Notes: generated from the sequence alone by a model not told the origin. A DNA stretch of 64,000 nucleotides from Ovis canadensis (GCF_042477335.2 NC_091262.1:69116001-69180000); one strand, 5' to 3'. Numbered from the stretch's first letter, positions 10,885 to 22,787 are shown. A program made the numbers and translations.

Positions 10885-12145
10885 GAAAGTTGTGGACTTT
10901 TGGGTTCCCAATTTGTTCAAATTAATCTGTCTAAGGAGCCTAGTAATTCGTGTGGCTTAGTCTGTTTACTTGGTAATATGTACTATTTAGCGAATATAAA
11001 TTTGCTTTGTAAATAAGCATTATGAGCAGAATGTACTTTTAGGAAGAGAGAGGCCTTGGAGGTTGTTTCTGTAGGATGTGGAGGGCATTGGAGGGGAGAC
11101 TGTGATGCTTTCAGCACTTTTAACCAGGCAGAATGTGGAGAAATTCCAGCGTTATAAATTACAAAGCTTTGAGTGATCAGTGTTTTGGTTGTTTTTGTTG
11201 CCTTGATTCTATAGTCATATATAGATTTGTGGTTTATTTTACAGTTTGAAATACATATTTATTTCTAGACTTAAATACACTGGAAGGGATCCTGAAAGGT
11301 TATCTCATCTGAGTGATTTTGAAACTTTTAATTTTTTTAAACTGAGCACTTTTTCCCCCTTGCCTCTAAATTAAATCGTACATGAAATCCCAAGATAATT
11401 GCTGAGAGGCTGTGGTTCACTTGGGCAAGGCCTGGGTCCCTGTGTTGACCTTCTCCTCACTCCTCTCCATGGCTCCTGAGACACAGCCAGGGAGTCCCAG
11501 GGCTTGTAGGCACAGGGTTGGAATATACTAATCCCTGCCACCCAGTGTGAGATTACTTTTAGACCACTGTTTCCCGGACTGGGTTGTAGCTATTGATGTG
11601 ACTTAAGTGACCATGACCAGTGTCTAAAAAAATGAAAAGGAGACAAATAGTAAAGAATAGCAAACATAATTAGAACAAATATTCTTTTGTGAAACTTAGT
11701 TCCATGCATACATAGCTGTAGGTATACATACATATGTATTTTATGATGTAAAATGTATTTCTTTATTACTGTGGTCATGGTTAAAGAAGTAAGAGCTCCT
11801 ACCCTAGAAGGTCCCAGCCAACTTTATGTGTCCTTGTCTTTTAAACTCTCCAGAGATTTAGTAGCCTGGGAAAGTGTTATGGAATTCCATTTCTGGCATT
11901 TATTCATTAAAAATACTTGTTTTCAGAAGCTGTGGCAACTTGAATGTGTCTGTTGTTGGACCCTACTAAATCAGCAACTGAGATTACTGTGTGTTATTAT
12001 TGATTCAACTTTTTCTGTTGTTCATTGCCAAATGACTACTGAAAGATTGTTCTAAATAGTTTTAGCAATATGCCTGATTTCTAAGAGGAAATATGATTTT
12101 TCCAGAATGGTATGTCACAGAAATAAAGTGATATATGTAATTTCC
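10885..12145 (+). other. WDR76: WDR76 3' untranslated region (inferred)
   Basis: This is unique-looking, AT-rich sequence between the WDR76 stop and the first good AATAAA. I recognised no transposon in it. A 100-codon open frame at 11753-12055 shows no recognisable protein signature. The 3' end is inferred from the signal at 12122 and not observed. Confidence 0.6.
12122..12127 (+). terminator. WDR76: Probable WDR76 poly(A) signal AATAAA
   Basis: This is the first canonical AATAAA downstream of the WDR76 stop. T-rich sequence follows from about 12152, and a CHR SINE starts shortly after, so the transcript probably ends near 12140-12150. Confidence 0.55.
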
Positions 12146-12165
12146 TTGAATAACATTTTTTTCTT

Positions 12166-12341
12166 TTTTAAAATTTATTCATTTGGCTGGGCCATGTCCT
12201 AGTTGTGGCATGCTCAGTATTTGTTGCACTATGCAGGATTTTAGCTGCAGTATGTGGGATCCAGTTCCCTGGCCAGGGATTGAGCCTGGACCCCTGCATT
12301 GAGAGCACAGTGTCTTAACCACTGGGCCACCAGGGAAGTTC
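12166..12341 (-). mobile_element. CHR-type SINE
   Basis: Antisense CHR SINE: 'atttggctgggccatgtcct', 'gcagtatgtgggatccag', 'ccagggattgagcctggac', and the reversed head 'cactgggccaccagggaag'. Confidence 0.85.
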
Positions 12342-12532
12342 CTCCAACGTTTTGCTTAAATAATTTCCTTCTCTGTAACTAAAGACTAAACAGATTTCGA
12401 AGCTTATTAAAAGGTGGTGGTATTTATAAGGAATAGGGTTTCTCTTGTTTTCTTGGTGCTGGAATACAGGAATTGATAAGCAAGGTGGAAATACGAATTT
12501 ATGAAATGCACAATAAGGCTGTGTGAAGTTGC

Positions 12533-12742
12533 ACAGGTGCACGTGCTTAACTGCTCAATTCCGTCCGACTCTTTGTGACCCCGTGGACTGTGGCCTCCAG
12601 GCGCCTCTGTCCATGGGATTCTCTCAGCAAGAATACTGGAGTGGGGTGCCATTTTCTCCTCCAGCGGATCTTCCTGACCCAGGGATCGAACTAGAACTCG
12701 CACCTCTTATGTCTCCCGCATTGGCGCCCCCTGGGAAGCCCT
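12533..12742 (-). mobile_element. Bov-tA SINE
   Basis: Antisense Bov-tA with 'cgactctttgtgaccccgtg', 'gaatactggagtggggtgcc', 'cctgacccagggatcgaact' and the reversed head 'ccctgggaagccctg'. Confidence 0.87.
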
Positions 12743-14202
12743 GTGTGAGGTCGAGGTATGTTATAAACTGCTCTGGAAATAGTTAAAGGAAGACTCTAGG
12801 CTCCCTTTCCCTTTTCCACACCACTTAATTTTATGGGGTCTAGTCGTGGCCGGTTCTGTGGGAACTGTTCTTTTTCTTAACATGTTGTGAAACTACTCTT
12901 AATCAAATTAGTACTGTCATTTAAGCCTTGAATACTTCGTGGTAATTGCCTGGCTTCTACTATAAATGTTAGAAGATTCTTGATGTTTCTCACTTTTGTG
13001 GTCTCTTGCCATTGTAGCTTCATAAGCTGTGCTATTTATGTCCATTCAAGAGTTCTCTCTTCTTGAGGCAGTGTAGGAGGGAGAGTGAGTAGGGGGCTTG
13101 TTTCTTCATGGTAAGCTCTACAGTGAAACAGTTGTTTAAATCTAGGAAGCACATAAAGGACAATTGTCTCCCTTATGACATCCTTAAACTGTACTCTGTT
13201 GTGAAAGGCACTTTTCCCAGAGACTTGCTTAAAGTCATGTGGCTTCTGTAATTATGTGTGTGTTATGTTTGCACTATCTCCTTCCTGGATAAACCTTTTG
13301 TGTTAGTTGGCCTTTATAATATCTCATAACCGTGTAAGCTCTGAATTCTACTGGTGTTATTTTCTTTGAGATGCCTGACTTTTTTTTTTTTTAATGTGAC
13401 ATTGAGGAGGAAGAAGATGATCTCGTTTGGGGTGAATGGAGACTTGGTCAGACTAAGAGAAACTGCAAATGATTAGGGACTGATAGAATCTTACTTGCTT
13501 AAGACCTGTTTTAGTATTCTGGCTTTTGAGTTACCTTTCCACAGAGAAGACTTTGCAAAGGCACTTCTCCAGGAAAGCAGAGAGCTTTAGGGCTGTGGTT
13601 CAGAGATTTAAGTATTTTCAGCCAGTGTACAGGGGACGAGGAGGAGGGCAGAGAAGCGCCTTCTGTATCAAACTTGAAGGAAAAAATAGAAAGGATGTGC
13701 ACACAGTTGAGTCCTCGTCAGTTATCCAAGAAGGGCGGCAGCTGTGAATCTGTAGCGTCATGGGAAACCACTCTCATCCAGTGGTTCTCATGCTTTTTCC
13801 TCTTCAGCCCACTTTAAGCAAAGATTTTTGTTGATTAGGAAAAAAAAAAAAAAAACTTTACTGGGGACAGAACACTGGATATCATTTTAAAGCTAATAGG
13901 AATCTCTTAAAATGTGGAGGTAACTGCTTTCGGAAGATGATCTGGTGGCAGAATGGAGGGTTGGAGGACAGGTAGAATTGAAAACAAGATTGGGTAATAA
14001 GTAGCACAGTGGACCTTAGTTTCACCTTTTATGCTCATGGAATTTAGAAGACCGTTACCAAGCCTGTAGTCATAGAGTGGTTACAGACTGAGATGAGATA
14101 GTGTTAAAGGAATGGATGCTGAAAGTACTTGTGAGCACGAGGTTTGTCACTGTGGTGGTGAGGTCATCCTGTTCCCTCTATAGGAGGTGTTTTCTGTTCT
14201 TT

Positions 14203-14835
14203 TTCTTCAGTTCAGTTGAGTCGCTCAGTCGAGTCTGACTCTTTGCGACCCCATGAATCGCAGCACGCCAGGCCTCCCCATCCATCACCAACTCCCGGAG
14301 TTCACCCAAACTCATGTCCATCGAGTCATTGATGCCATCCAGCCATCTCATCCTCTGTCGTCCCCTTCTCCCCCTGCCCCCAATTCCTCCCAGCATCAGA
14401 GTCTTTTCCAATGAGTCAGCTCTTCTCATGAGGTGGCCAAAGTACTGGAGTTTCAGCTTTAGCATCATTCCTTCCAAAGAACACTCAGGACTGATCTCCT
14501 TTAGAATGGACTGGTTGGATCTCCTTGCAGTCCAAGGGACTCTCAAGAGTCTTCTCCAACACCACAGTTCAAAAGCATTAATTCTTCAGCGCTCAGCTTT
14601 CTTCACAGTCCAACTTTCACATCCATACATGACTACTGGAAAAATCATAGCCTTGACTAGACGGACCTTTATTGGCAAAGTAATGTCTCTGCTTTTAAAT
14701 ATGTTATCTAGGTTGGTCACAACTTTCCTTCCAAGGAGTAAGCGTCTTTTAATTTCATGGCTGCAGTCACCATCTGCAGTGATTTTGGAGCCCCCCAAAA
14801 TAAAGTCTGACACTGTTTCTTACTCCAGGCTTAAT
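14203..14835 (-). pseudogene. BovB LINE 3' part, dead reverse-transcriptase end
   Basis: On the - strand, bases 14813-14586 read a BovB RT C-terminal stretch with KSRDITLPIKVRLVKAMIF and YGCESWTVKKAE. The continuation from 14546 ([34 protein letters not shown]) is in a different frame, so the protein is frameshifted. The left end carries the usual BovB 3' tail reading as 'gagtcgctcagtcgagtctg'. The copy is truncated at its 5' end and non-functional. Confidence 0.88.
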
Positions 14836-14984
14836 ACCAGTTCAGAAGTTGGACCATCTAGGTTCTCCTCTGGTCTCTAAGACTGTGTAACCTTGGGGAA
14901 ATAATTTGTTTTTTCCTCATCAGAAAAACGAGGTCCAATTCATATTTAAAATCATTCCACACTTATAGCTTCTAAGTTCTTTTT

Positions 14985-15092
14985 AAAAAAAATTTATTTT
15001 TTAAATGAAGGATAATCACTGGTACAGAATTTTGTTGCTTTCTATCAAACCTCAACATGAATCAGCCATGGGTATACATTTGTCCCTAAGTT
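14985..15092 (-). mobile_element. Artiodactyl L1 fragment
   Basis: The blocks 'gaaggataatcactggtaca' and 'caacatgaatcagccatggg' followed by 'tatacatttgtccc' match an internal or 3' L1 segment common in ruminants. The fragment is short and its boundaries are approximate. Confidence 0.55.
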
Positions 15093-15322
15093 CTTAATAG
15101 TATTTATCGGGTGGGGGGAGAGGGGAGAAGTAAAGATAATAGGTGACTCTAAGCAAAGTGATTCTTTTAAATAATTTCAGTCACAGACAGCAGTCAGCTG
15201 TGTAAACCCCACTGGTGTCCTTTTATCTATGGGCTGTTAACTTTAAGGAGGAGAAAGTGAGACCGGCTGCCAGTTAAAAAGAAAAAAAGAAGGAGTCCAC
15301 TCTCTTCTATGATATTTAAATA

Positions 15323-15328
15323 TTTATT
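15323..15328 (-). terminator. FRMD5: Distal FRMD5 poly(A) signal AATAAA (candidate)
   Basis: TTTATT on the + strand reads as AATAAA for FRMD5. Left of it the sequence soon turns into repeats, while the 3 kb to its right is largely unique, as expected of a long 3' UTR. Confidence 0.5.
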
Positions 15329-15456
15329 TAAGTTTAAAAATAATTTTCATGGCACCAGTGATTTTATGCTAACTACATACTGCATATGTAGAAAAAAGTA
15401 CATTGCTTTGAAGGAAAATGTAACTTAGAATTTTTGGCACACGAAAGGTTAACAAC

Positions 15457-15479
15457 TATATATATATATATATATATAT
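15457..15479. repeat. (TA)n microsatellite
   Basis: An uninterrupted TA dinucleotide run of about 11 repeats, inside the inferred FRMD5 3' UTR. Confidence 0.95.
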
Positions 15480-15563
15480 TTTAATGAAACTAAGAAATTC
15501 ACATTTGCAGGTAGTTTACCTTCTACTGCTTAAAGATGCAGTACACTGTTCTTCAGTAAGAGT

Positions 15564-15569
15564 TTTATT
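15564..15569 (-). terminator. FRMD5: Second FRMD5 poly(A) signal AATAAA (candidate)
   Basis: A TTTATT on the + strand about 240 bp before the distal signal in the direction of FRMD5 transcription. Use is unproven. Confidence 0.35.
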
Positions 15570-16539
15570 TCCTCTGATAGATGAAGCTATGGAAACCATT
15601 GCTTTTTCTACAATGAGATCAAACTAATTTTGAGAGAAAATAGACACAGTGGAACACAGTAAAACTAGGTTAAAAAAACGTGAACAACTTTTAATGATGG
15701 GGGAGATAGCAAAAAAGACTAGTCACCAACAGAGGAGGTTTGTTATTCAAGCATTATGTGAAAAGCAAATCGAAGGAGACTTTTCTACATGTATTTTGTA
15801 GGTAGGATAAGCTCTGGAAAAAAAATAACCCACAAGTTTCTGTTCAGAGAGCAGATCCCGCTGTTGGAAGTCGTGTGGACTATTGTACCGTTGGAACTCT
15901 AGATACAAGTAACATACCAAGATACGGAATACTGCATCTTTCGTTAATGTGAATATGAAAGGTCAGAGTTCAGGCTCTCACTCACTGCATAGAAACACCG
16001 TATTCTACAGACTGAGGTAGGAACACTACACTAAAAGGTAATCTGCTATGTTGCATAAGACAGTAGATATCCAGGGTAAAACAGCCCCGAGTCTCCTGAC
16101 AGCCTTGTCCTCTTTGAGTCTGCTTTTCACTCAGGTCCTCTGCTAGTAAAGCCTTTCCTGTGTAGATGACAAGTGGCAGTGGCTATCTGGTTCTGAGTGA
16201 TCCCTAATCTTGACTAGGATCTCCCTCAGGTTTTGTCTTGTCACTTGGAAAACAGATGTTTGTAATTCTGCCCAAATTGTTGCTGGTATGGAAATGACTA
16301 GACAGGCCCTCCTCTTCTAGGCTTCGATTCTGGCTGCGTATTAGCATTACAGTACTTGATCTTGCTCATCGTGGCATCAGGCATCTCTTTGCTGGTTGGT
16401 TGTTTGAGCACCCTTTAAACAAGCCAGCCCAGCGCCTCTACTAGGAAATGATCCTGGATCTTTACCTGTCAGGAATCACAGCAGAGCTGGCCCTCCTGCT
16501 CACACACTGGTAAGAAACAAACAGTTCTGTTGTCTAGAT

Positions 16540-16763
16540 CGAGGTTGGCAAATTCTGGCCTGTGGGCCAAATTCAGCTCACCATCTATTTTTATAAATAA
16601 AAACTGCATAAAGGAGCAAGGCTCTGTTCCAATACATTACCTGTGGCTGTTTTTGAACTCGGACAGCAGAGTGGAGTAGTTGCCACAGAGTACAGCCTTC
16701 AAAACCTAAAATTTAAAAATATTTACTACCTGGCACTTCACAGAAGAAGTTTGCCGACCCTTG
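16540..16763. mobile_element. hAT-type non-autonomous DNA transposon relic
   Basis: The ends read 'gaggttggcaaattctggcc' and 'aagtttgccgacccttga', forming imperfect terminal inverted repeats. The interior 'gtgggccaaattcagctca' and 'tagttgccacagagtaca' matches the widespread mammalian hAT/Charlie-like MITE whose ends read 'cagggGTCGGCAAACt'. Another copy in the same orientation lies at 51666-51882. I do not name the exact subfamily. Confidence 0.75.
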
Positions 16764-17232
16764 ATCTAGATAAAAGGGCGTTTAAAATTTCGCAATGCCC
16801 ACCTTAAAAAGGAACTGTCTATTCCATGGCTGTTGTATTCTGTACGTGGATATGGTTCTGCCACCTCAGAGGACACACTCGGGCAAGGCAGACCTGCACA
16901 CGACTCTCTCTGCCCTGTGCGCCCCAGGAATCTGTCCACGGACCATCCTACCCACGTCCTCCAGCCCCACGTGACTTGGAAATCTCTCCCTGAGATGAAA
17001 ACAAGTTCTTGTGTGTGAGCAGCTGTAAGTGTTGCGGAGCTTGGGCCGCGGACCCCACTCACCCTTCACGCTTCCGCCTGCTTCCATGGCTCTCAGCCAG
17101 GACAGCCAGCGTTTTCCTACAGCTTTCATCTTCCTGGTGCAGAGGATGGCCCTAGGGGGCAGTGTTTCTACAGCTAAGTGTTGGTCTCTGCCACGTTCAC
17201 CTTCTTTTGGAGGCATCTGTTAGAACTCTTAT

Positions 17233-17366
17233 TTAAAGAGATTCTTTTCCTGGTCCCTTCCAAGGCTGTTTTGGTTGATCTTGGAATTCTATTTTCTGAA
17301 GCTTTTCATTCTCAGGATCAGTTTCTTTCTTGCATCTTTTAAGTTCATCAGGCTCTATTTTTCTTA
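17233..17366 (-). CDS. FRMD5: Candidate alternative last exon of FRMD5 (anchorless isoform)
   Basis: On the - strand a pyrimidine-rich tract (CACCTTTTGTTTTTACTTTA) precedes ATGGAG|TAAG. A splice after that AG leaves TA as the first bases. Exon 13 ends in a single G, so the join gives GTA (Val) and then an open frame: RKIEPDELKRCKKETDPENE, then KLQKIEFQDQPKQPWKGPGK, then ESL-stop at 17233. The frame, phase and charged, natural-looking composition fit a real C-terminal exon. The isoform would lack the linker and membrane helix of exon 14. Against it: the acceptor has G at position -3, and the stretch also lies within the presumed 3' UTR of the main form. I recognise no homologous domain. Confidence 0.45.
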
Positions 17367-17820
17367 CTCCATAAAGTAAAAACAAAAGGTGAATTGATAA
17401 GAAAATAATATTTTGTTTGTTAAAATATAAATTGAAAGTCTTTTCTAGAGGGAGAGGGGTGTACAAAATAAGTACTGCTGTGTGATCTCAACAGTCTCTC
17501 CGGTACCTTAGCTCTGGTTTCTGTTAACTGTACTTAGTCCAGCGTCTGACAGTGCTGTCTACCCCTGGCACCACTGAATTTACCTATTGCTTCTGGAGCA
17601 CTGTAAAAGTCTTGAGGTCCTTAGAAAAAAGTCACAGGAGTCTAAGTTCATGATACAGAACTCATGGTGATGCTCCCTAGGATCTAGTCTAAGGGGACAG
17701 ACTTACCCTACCCCTGCTGCTGCTGTTGTAGCAGTGGTCGTTTCAGATGCCCACTCTGCTCAGATTTGAAAGAAATGAAAAGAAAATCCAACTCAGACCG
17801 TCATAAGAAGCAACTTTCCA

Positions 17821-17826
17821 TTTAAT
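17821..17826 (-). terminator. FRMD5: Proximal FRMD5 poly(A) signal ATTAAA (candidate)
   Basis: TTTAAT on the + strand reads ATTAAA for FRMD5. It lies about 570 nt past the exon 14 stop and before the possible alternative exon at 17366, so it could end a short 3' UTR. This is inference only. Confidence 0.3.
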
Positions 17827-18396
17827 TGTTCTACATGGATGTTTACTTTTTTTTTTTAAAAGCTCTGTCTGGGAAGAAAACCTAGACAGCCCCCATTGTC
17901 CAGGCCCCTGACCTGCCCCGCTGAGGCTGCAGTGATGTGTCTGCTGGGGCCCCTGCAGGGAAGCTCCTGCAGTAAACAGAAGACGACAGCCCTCTAGTCT
18001 TCAACTAGTGTCTTGTCTGCTGGGTGACACTACTGTGAGAATCAGTAATAACAAAATAAATTATTTTTGATATCTTCAAAATAATACACATCTATGAAAA
18101 ATCAAAATCCAGAACCAAAAATTTTCCTGCAAATTGGGAGGATGATAAACGGAGTTGCTGAGCCTTTCTTGAGAGAACCTCTGAAGGAAATGAGTTTTCC
18201 CAGTTAGTTTAGACAAGGCGTGTGCCTATCCCCTTTCTTCTTCTAGGAAACGACCCTCCTAGGCTGTGGACTTTCTGAGTCATGAGAGGAGGACTTGGAA
18301 CATGTGCCGATGGTTCCGCGATGGGCCCCATTGCTGGGAATGGGTAGCCGGGCTCCTTGGTCCACCTGGCTAGTTATTGGGAGGATTCATGCCTTC

Positions 18397-19119
<723 letters not shown>

Positions 19120-21179
19120 TCAAGAATAGGACCAGAGAAGCAGCAGGAATCAGGGTGTCACTGGTTGTAAGTTTCTGTTTTGTTTTTTTTCTTTGCTTAT
19201 AGTTTTGGCCATATTCATTACAGATTCTGCCTTTCCTGCCTTTGGTGTCCTGGCTCAGCCCAACCTGAAAGAGAATTGCAAAGTATCTCTGACCCAGAGG
19301 GGGGGTCTTGGTTCAGGGAGCTGAGGGTCTTGAGAGGCAGGAATGAAGGGGAGACTGTTTTGCCCAACGGGGCCTCATCAGTTACCTAGTCTGGAGCTGA
19401 GTGTCCTCCTGACACCCGAACACACTGCTCCTTGAACTCGTGAGCTCATCTTTTGGACTTCTGCAGTTGCTGTCAGTCTCTTCAGCCTCCACTTTTAGCT
19501 GTACTGACCTAGAGTGGGGTGAAGACCCAACCTGCTCTTCCTAAGTGCTCGCCCTCTCTTTTCACCTTCAATTGAGCCGGGTCCAGAATAGGTAAAACCA
19601 GGGGAGCTGTCAGCCCGGAGTACAGAGTGGTCTCCGAGAAGAGGACCAGTGGGAAATTCTCTTAACGTTTGTTAGGAGGAGGGTCTTCTGGCCCTAAAAC
19701 CGCTCATTATTCTCTTAGAACATTTCTGTCTTTCCAGAGCTCAAGCTCTGGTAGGGAAAAACAGGAACTGGTTACTTCCCTCAACCAAACAGCCGCCACC
19801 CAGGCCTGAGGATGTGGACTCAGACTGGCCGAGTGTGGCCCCTGTCACCGTGCTCCCAAGAAAAAGGCTCCTTGTTTCAGATTCAGTGTCTGCATTTCCC
19901 ACTCCTGTACATACTGGTGGTGCTGGAGTGGCTCTCCCTACTTTTGTGGTCCACGTTGAGAACCTTGTCCCTTTCTGTTGCTCTGAAATTGACCCTGACT
20001 GCCCAAGACTGAACCAGATTTCCAGGTAGTAAAGATCTGACCTAACCAGGGCTGCTTAGGGAGTTTTCTGGCTCAGGGTTAGCTTCTTTTAAAAGGTGCC
20101 AGTCACCTTTCAGAAGCAGTGTGTCTCATCTTCGTTAGTTTCCTTGTAGGGTAGCCAGTTGCAGCCAGGCCGCCTGCCTGCCCAGGCTGCTTTAGCCGTT
20201 CTCAGCATATCCACAGTTACAGGTTCTCCAGAGGAACAAACGAGTGGGTGGGGGAGACGGCAGCCCCCCGTTCTCCGCCTCTGCTCCCCATCACATCACC
20301 ATTAGTGTACTTGCCACAGCTCTCAGCTCCTGCTTTCAGAAGCTTCATGGTCCTGGCTGTATTTCTTGTCCCTACGCTCTAGACTCTTAAATCTGTGTAA
20401 TGTTTTAAACATTTCAAAGCACTTTCATCTTTCAGCATTCATGAAGTAGAGAGGGCAAGTGGTTACAGAACTTGCCAGAGTCATGTGGTTGGTTGTTACT
20501 GGCAAAGGCGATGGTAGCGTCCTAGCATCTTTCACTCCCCGGTGCTGACGACCATCCAGCTGGATTCTGGGGAGCGGAACAGCGGGCCAGGATAAATTAA
20601 GTGAACAGCCTGCACCTGCCTTAGATTTAAGTTGCCCAAGAAACCGTCATGAAAGAAGGTAAAATTAAGCGCCTGTCCCTTGTTGCAGCACCTTCGATGC
20701 TCCTCTGCTCTCGGTTCCTCCCTTCTGCCCCCGCTGCACGTGTAACAGGAGAAACATGTGCCTGCGAGTGTGAAGGGGGTTCCTGATGAACAGAAGCCTC
20801 TTCAGGCCCTGACTGCGCATGGTGCTGGCTCAGCTCCTTCCCAAACCCTCTGTGGCTCTCTGTTCTCTGGGGCCTGCACCTCACAAGGACAGCTTTGATG
20901 GCAGACTTTCCAGCATATGACCAGATTAGCTGCCAGAAGCCACTTCACTGCAATCTCAGCTTGGCCTACAGTTCAGCTCTGAGCTTGCTGGGGAAGGTGA
21001 GAGGCAAAGGCCATGACAGGAGAAAGCACAATCGGAGGGACTGCAGAAGCCACATCATTGTGAGTCGTTGGTGCTCTCAGTAAGCAAGATACTGGCTACA
21101 CATGCGTTTTTCCCCTAAGGACAGCGTCCGATAGACAGAATTATTCAGCAAATATTAGTCTTCTATTCCCCCAACAGCA

Positions 21180-21275
21180 GGCTTGCCTGGTGGCTCAGAC
21201 GGTAAAGATTCCACCTGCAATGCAGGAGGCCCAGGTTCGCTCCCTGGAGAAGGGAATGGCCACCCACTCTCAGAC
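21180..21275 (+). mobile_element. Bov-tA SINE, truncated
   Basis: The tRNA-like head 'gcttgcctggtggctcagac' and 'gcaatgcaggaggcccaggt' followed by 'ctggagaagggaatggccac'. The 3' half of the element is missing. Confidence 0.82.
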
Positions 21276-22650
21276 CCACCTGTAAGGTGATCTTAAATCA
21301 TCACTCCTATGCCACCTTAGTCCTATACAGAGCTGCAGGTTTCAGTACAAATCATCACTCGCCTCAAACCTGTAGTTCTGGGATGGCTCAGGTGGGCGGC
21401 ACAGCAAGATAGAGGGTGTCTCTTTACCTTGGAGGCGCTCCAGCTGATCGCCTTGCCTGGAGTTCGCTCCCGGTGGGCTGGGGGGCACAGCGGTCAGGAG
21501 CCTCCCCTGAAGCCGGGGCCCCAGCCTCAGGATGCGCACGCTCAGGGGCCGGAGGCAGTGATTAGTCAGCCGGAGCTGAACTCGGACTCGCGTGTGAATC
21601 TTAATCAGGCTCTTCCCCATGGTGGCCCAGGAAGGCAGGCACGTCTTCAGTGGAAACCAGCTGGTCTCCTCATGGGACCGGCCAGGAAGAGAAGGTGCAG
21701 GGGGCACGGATGGAAACCCAGCCAGGGACGCAGGCTTTTTCACTGGTCACACGCCACGGCAGCCCCTTCACAGTGCCTCCAGTGCTGGAGACAGCAGAGT
21801 GGCTCTGAGAGGCCAAGCTTATCAGGGCCCTGGATTCAGTTGGAAGCACTTAGACCCATAAAAAGTAATGTTTTCCCAGCCCGTAGAGCTGGTTCCCTGA
21901 GGCCCGTTATCAGGGCCCCAGGCCTCTCAGAGAGTTAGGGACCAAGAGGATAGGGGTGATGCCAGAGGGGAGAGGAAGCGGGACTGCCCCAGAAAACCCA
22001 GGATGTGAAGCCACAGAGGCAGGGGGCCTTGTGGTGTGAGGCTCTGATGGGGGCTCTGTGGCTGGAAATGGGCCCTCTCCTCCGCTGGGCTCTGTGCAGT
22101 CTGGTTGCTGACTGGTGCCCCCGGGGGTACAGTGAGTGATGGGAACGGACATACCTGAGTGACCTCTCTGGGTCAGGCCTGTGCTAACGTGTTATCTTGG
22201 CATCCCTGAGAGCAGAGGGCAGGGCCAACCAGTGCACGCTTCTGTTTAAAGTTCAGTGAGATTACATGGTTTCATTCAAACTGTAATGTTATGTTAACGT
22301 TTTTGCAGTTTACCCCCATTTTTGGAGAAAAACAAAGCTTTCCCCTGGAAAAGGCAGGTTTCTGTGATAACAATTTCTATGGTGTATGGACTGCAGGAAG
22401 GACGACCCCTGATGGAGCATGAACCCATTTCAAATGCCCATAACTTCCTGGGAGTTGTGATGGTTTGTGCCCTTCCTCTGAGGCCCCATCACATCCCTCC
22501 CACCCTTCCCTGCCTGGTTGGGTGGACAGTGGGGATCAGCCGTGTTAGGTGCTTTAAAGGCAAAACCTCCCCTCAGAGATGATGCAGCTGAACTCTCTCC
22601 TCCTGAAATGATCCATTCTTTATTTCACTAGGCTTCCTGACCCCTGTACT

Positions 22651-22787
22651 TCCTAGGTGGCACAGTGGTAAAGAATCTGCCTGCCAGTGCAGGAAACATG
22701 AGATGTGGGTTCGATCCCTGGGTCGGGCGCTAGTCCATGGGGTTGCAAAGAGTCAGATGTCAATGAGTGACTAAGCACATGGCACAT
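22651..22787 (+). mobile_element. Bov-tA SINE with internal deletion
   Basis: The head 'cttcctaggtggcacagtgg' and 'gtgggttcgatccctgggtc' joins directly to the distal part 'gtccatggggttgcaaagag' and 'tcagatgtcaatgagtgac'. The middle of the element is deleted. Confidence 0.82.

Larger units (their letters stand above)
12146..15299. other. Intergenic interval between convergent WDR76 and FRMD5
   Basis: About 3.1 kb lies between the inferred 3' ends of the two genes. It holds a CHR SINE, a Bov-tA, a BovB fragment and an L1 scrap. Bases 12745-14200 contain only a poly-T run near 13381 and a poly-A run near 13840, and I recognise no gene there. Confidence 0.65.
15300..18396 (-). other. FRMD5: FRMD5 3' untranslated region (inferred, long form)
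   Basis: About 3.1 kb of mostly unique sequence follows the FRMD5 stop. It holds a hAT DNA-transposon relic (16540-16763), a TA microsatellite, several candidate poly(A) signals and the possible alternative last exon at 17233-17366. Other short frames here show no recognisable protein. Its extent is inferred from the signals, with no transcript data. Confidence 0.5.

Noticed and set aside
11753-12055. 100-codon open frame in the WDR76 3' UTR
   Set aside because: No recognisable motif; hydrophobic and cysteine-rich in a way typical of AT-rich chance frames.
14314-14880. 188-codon open frame on the + strand
   Set aside because: It is the antisense of a BovB reverse-transcriptase fragment; the meaningful reading is on the - strand and is frameshifted.
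21429-21938. 169-codon open frame in FRMD5 intron 13
   Set aside because: GC-rich intron with overlapping frames on both strands, biased composition and no recognisable domain.
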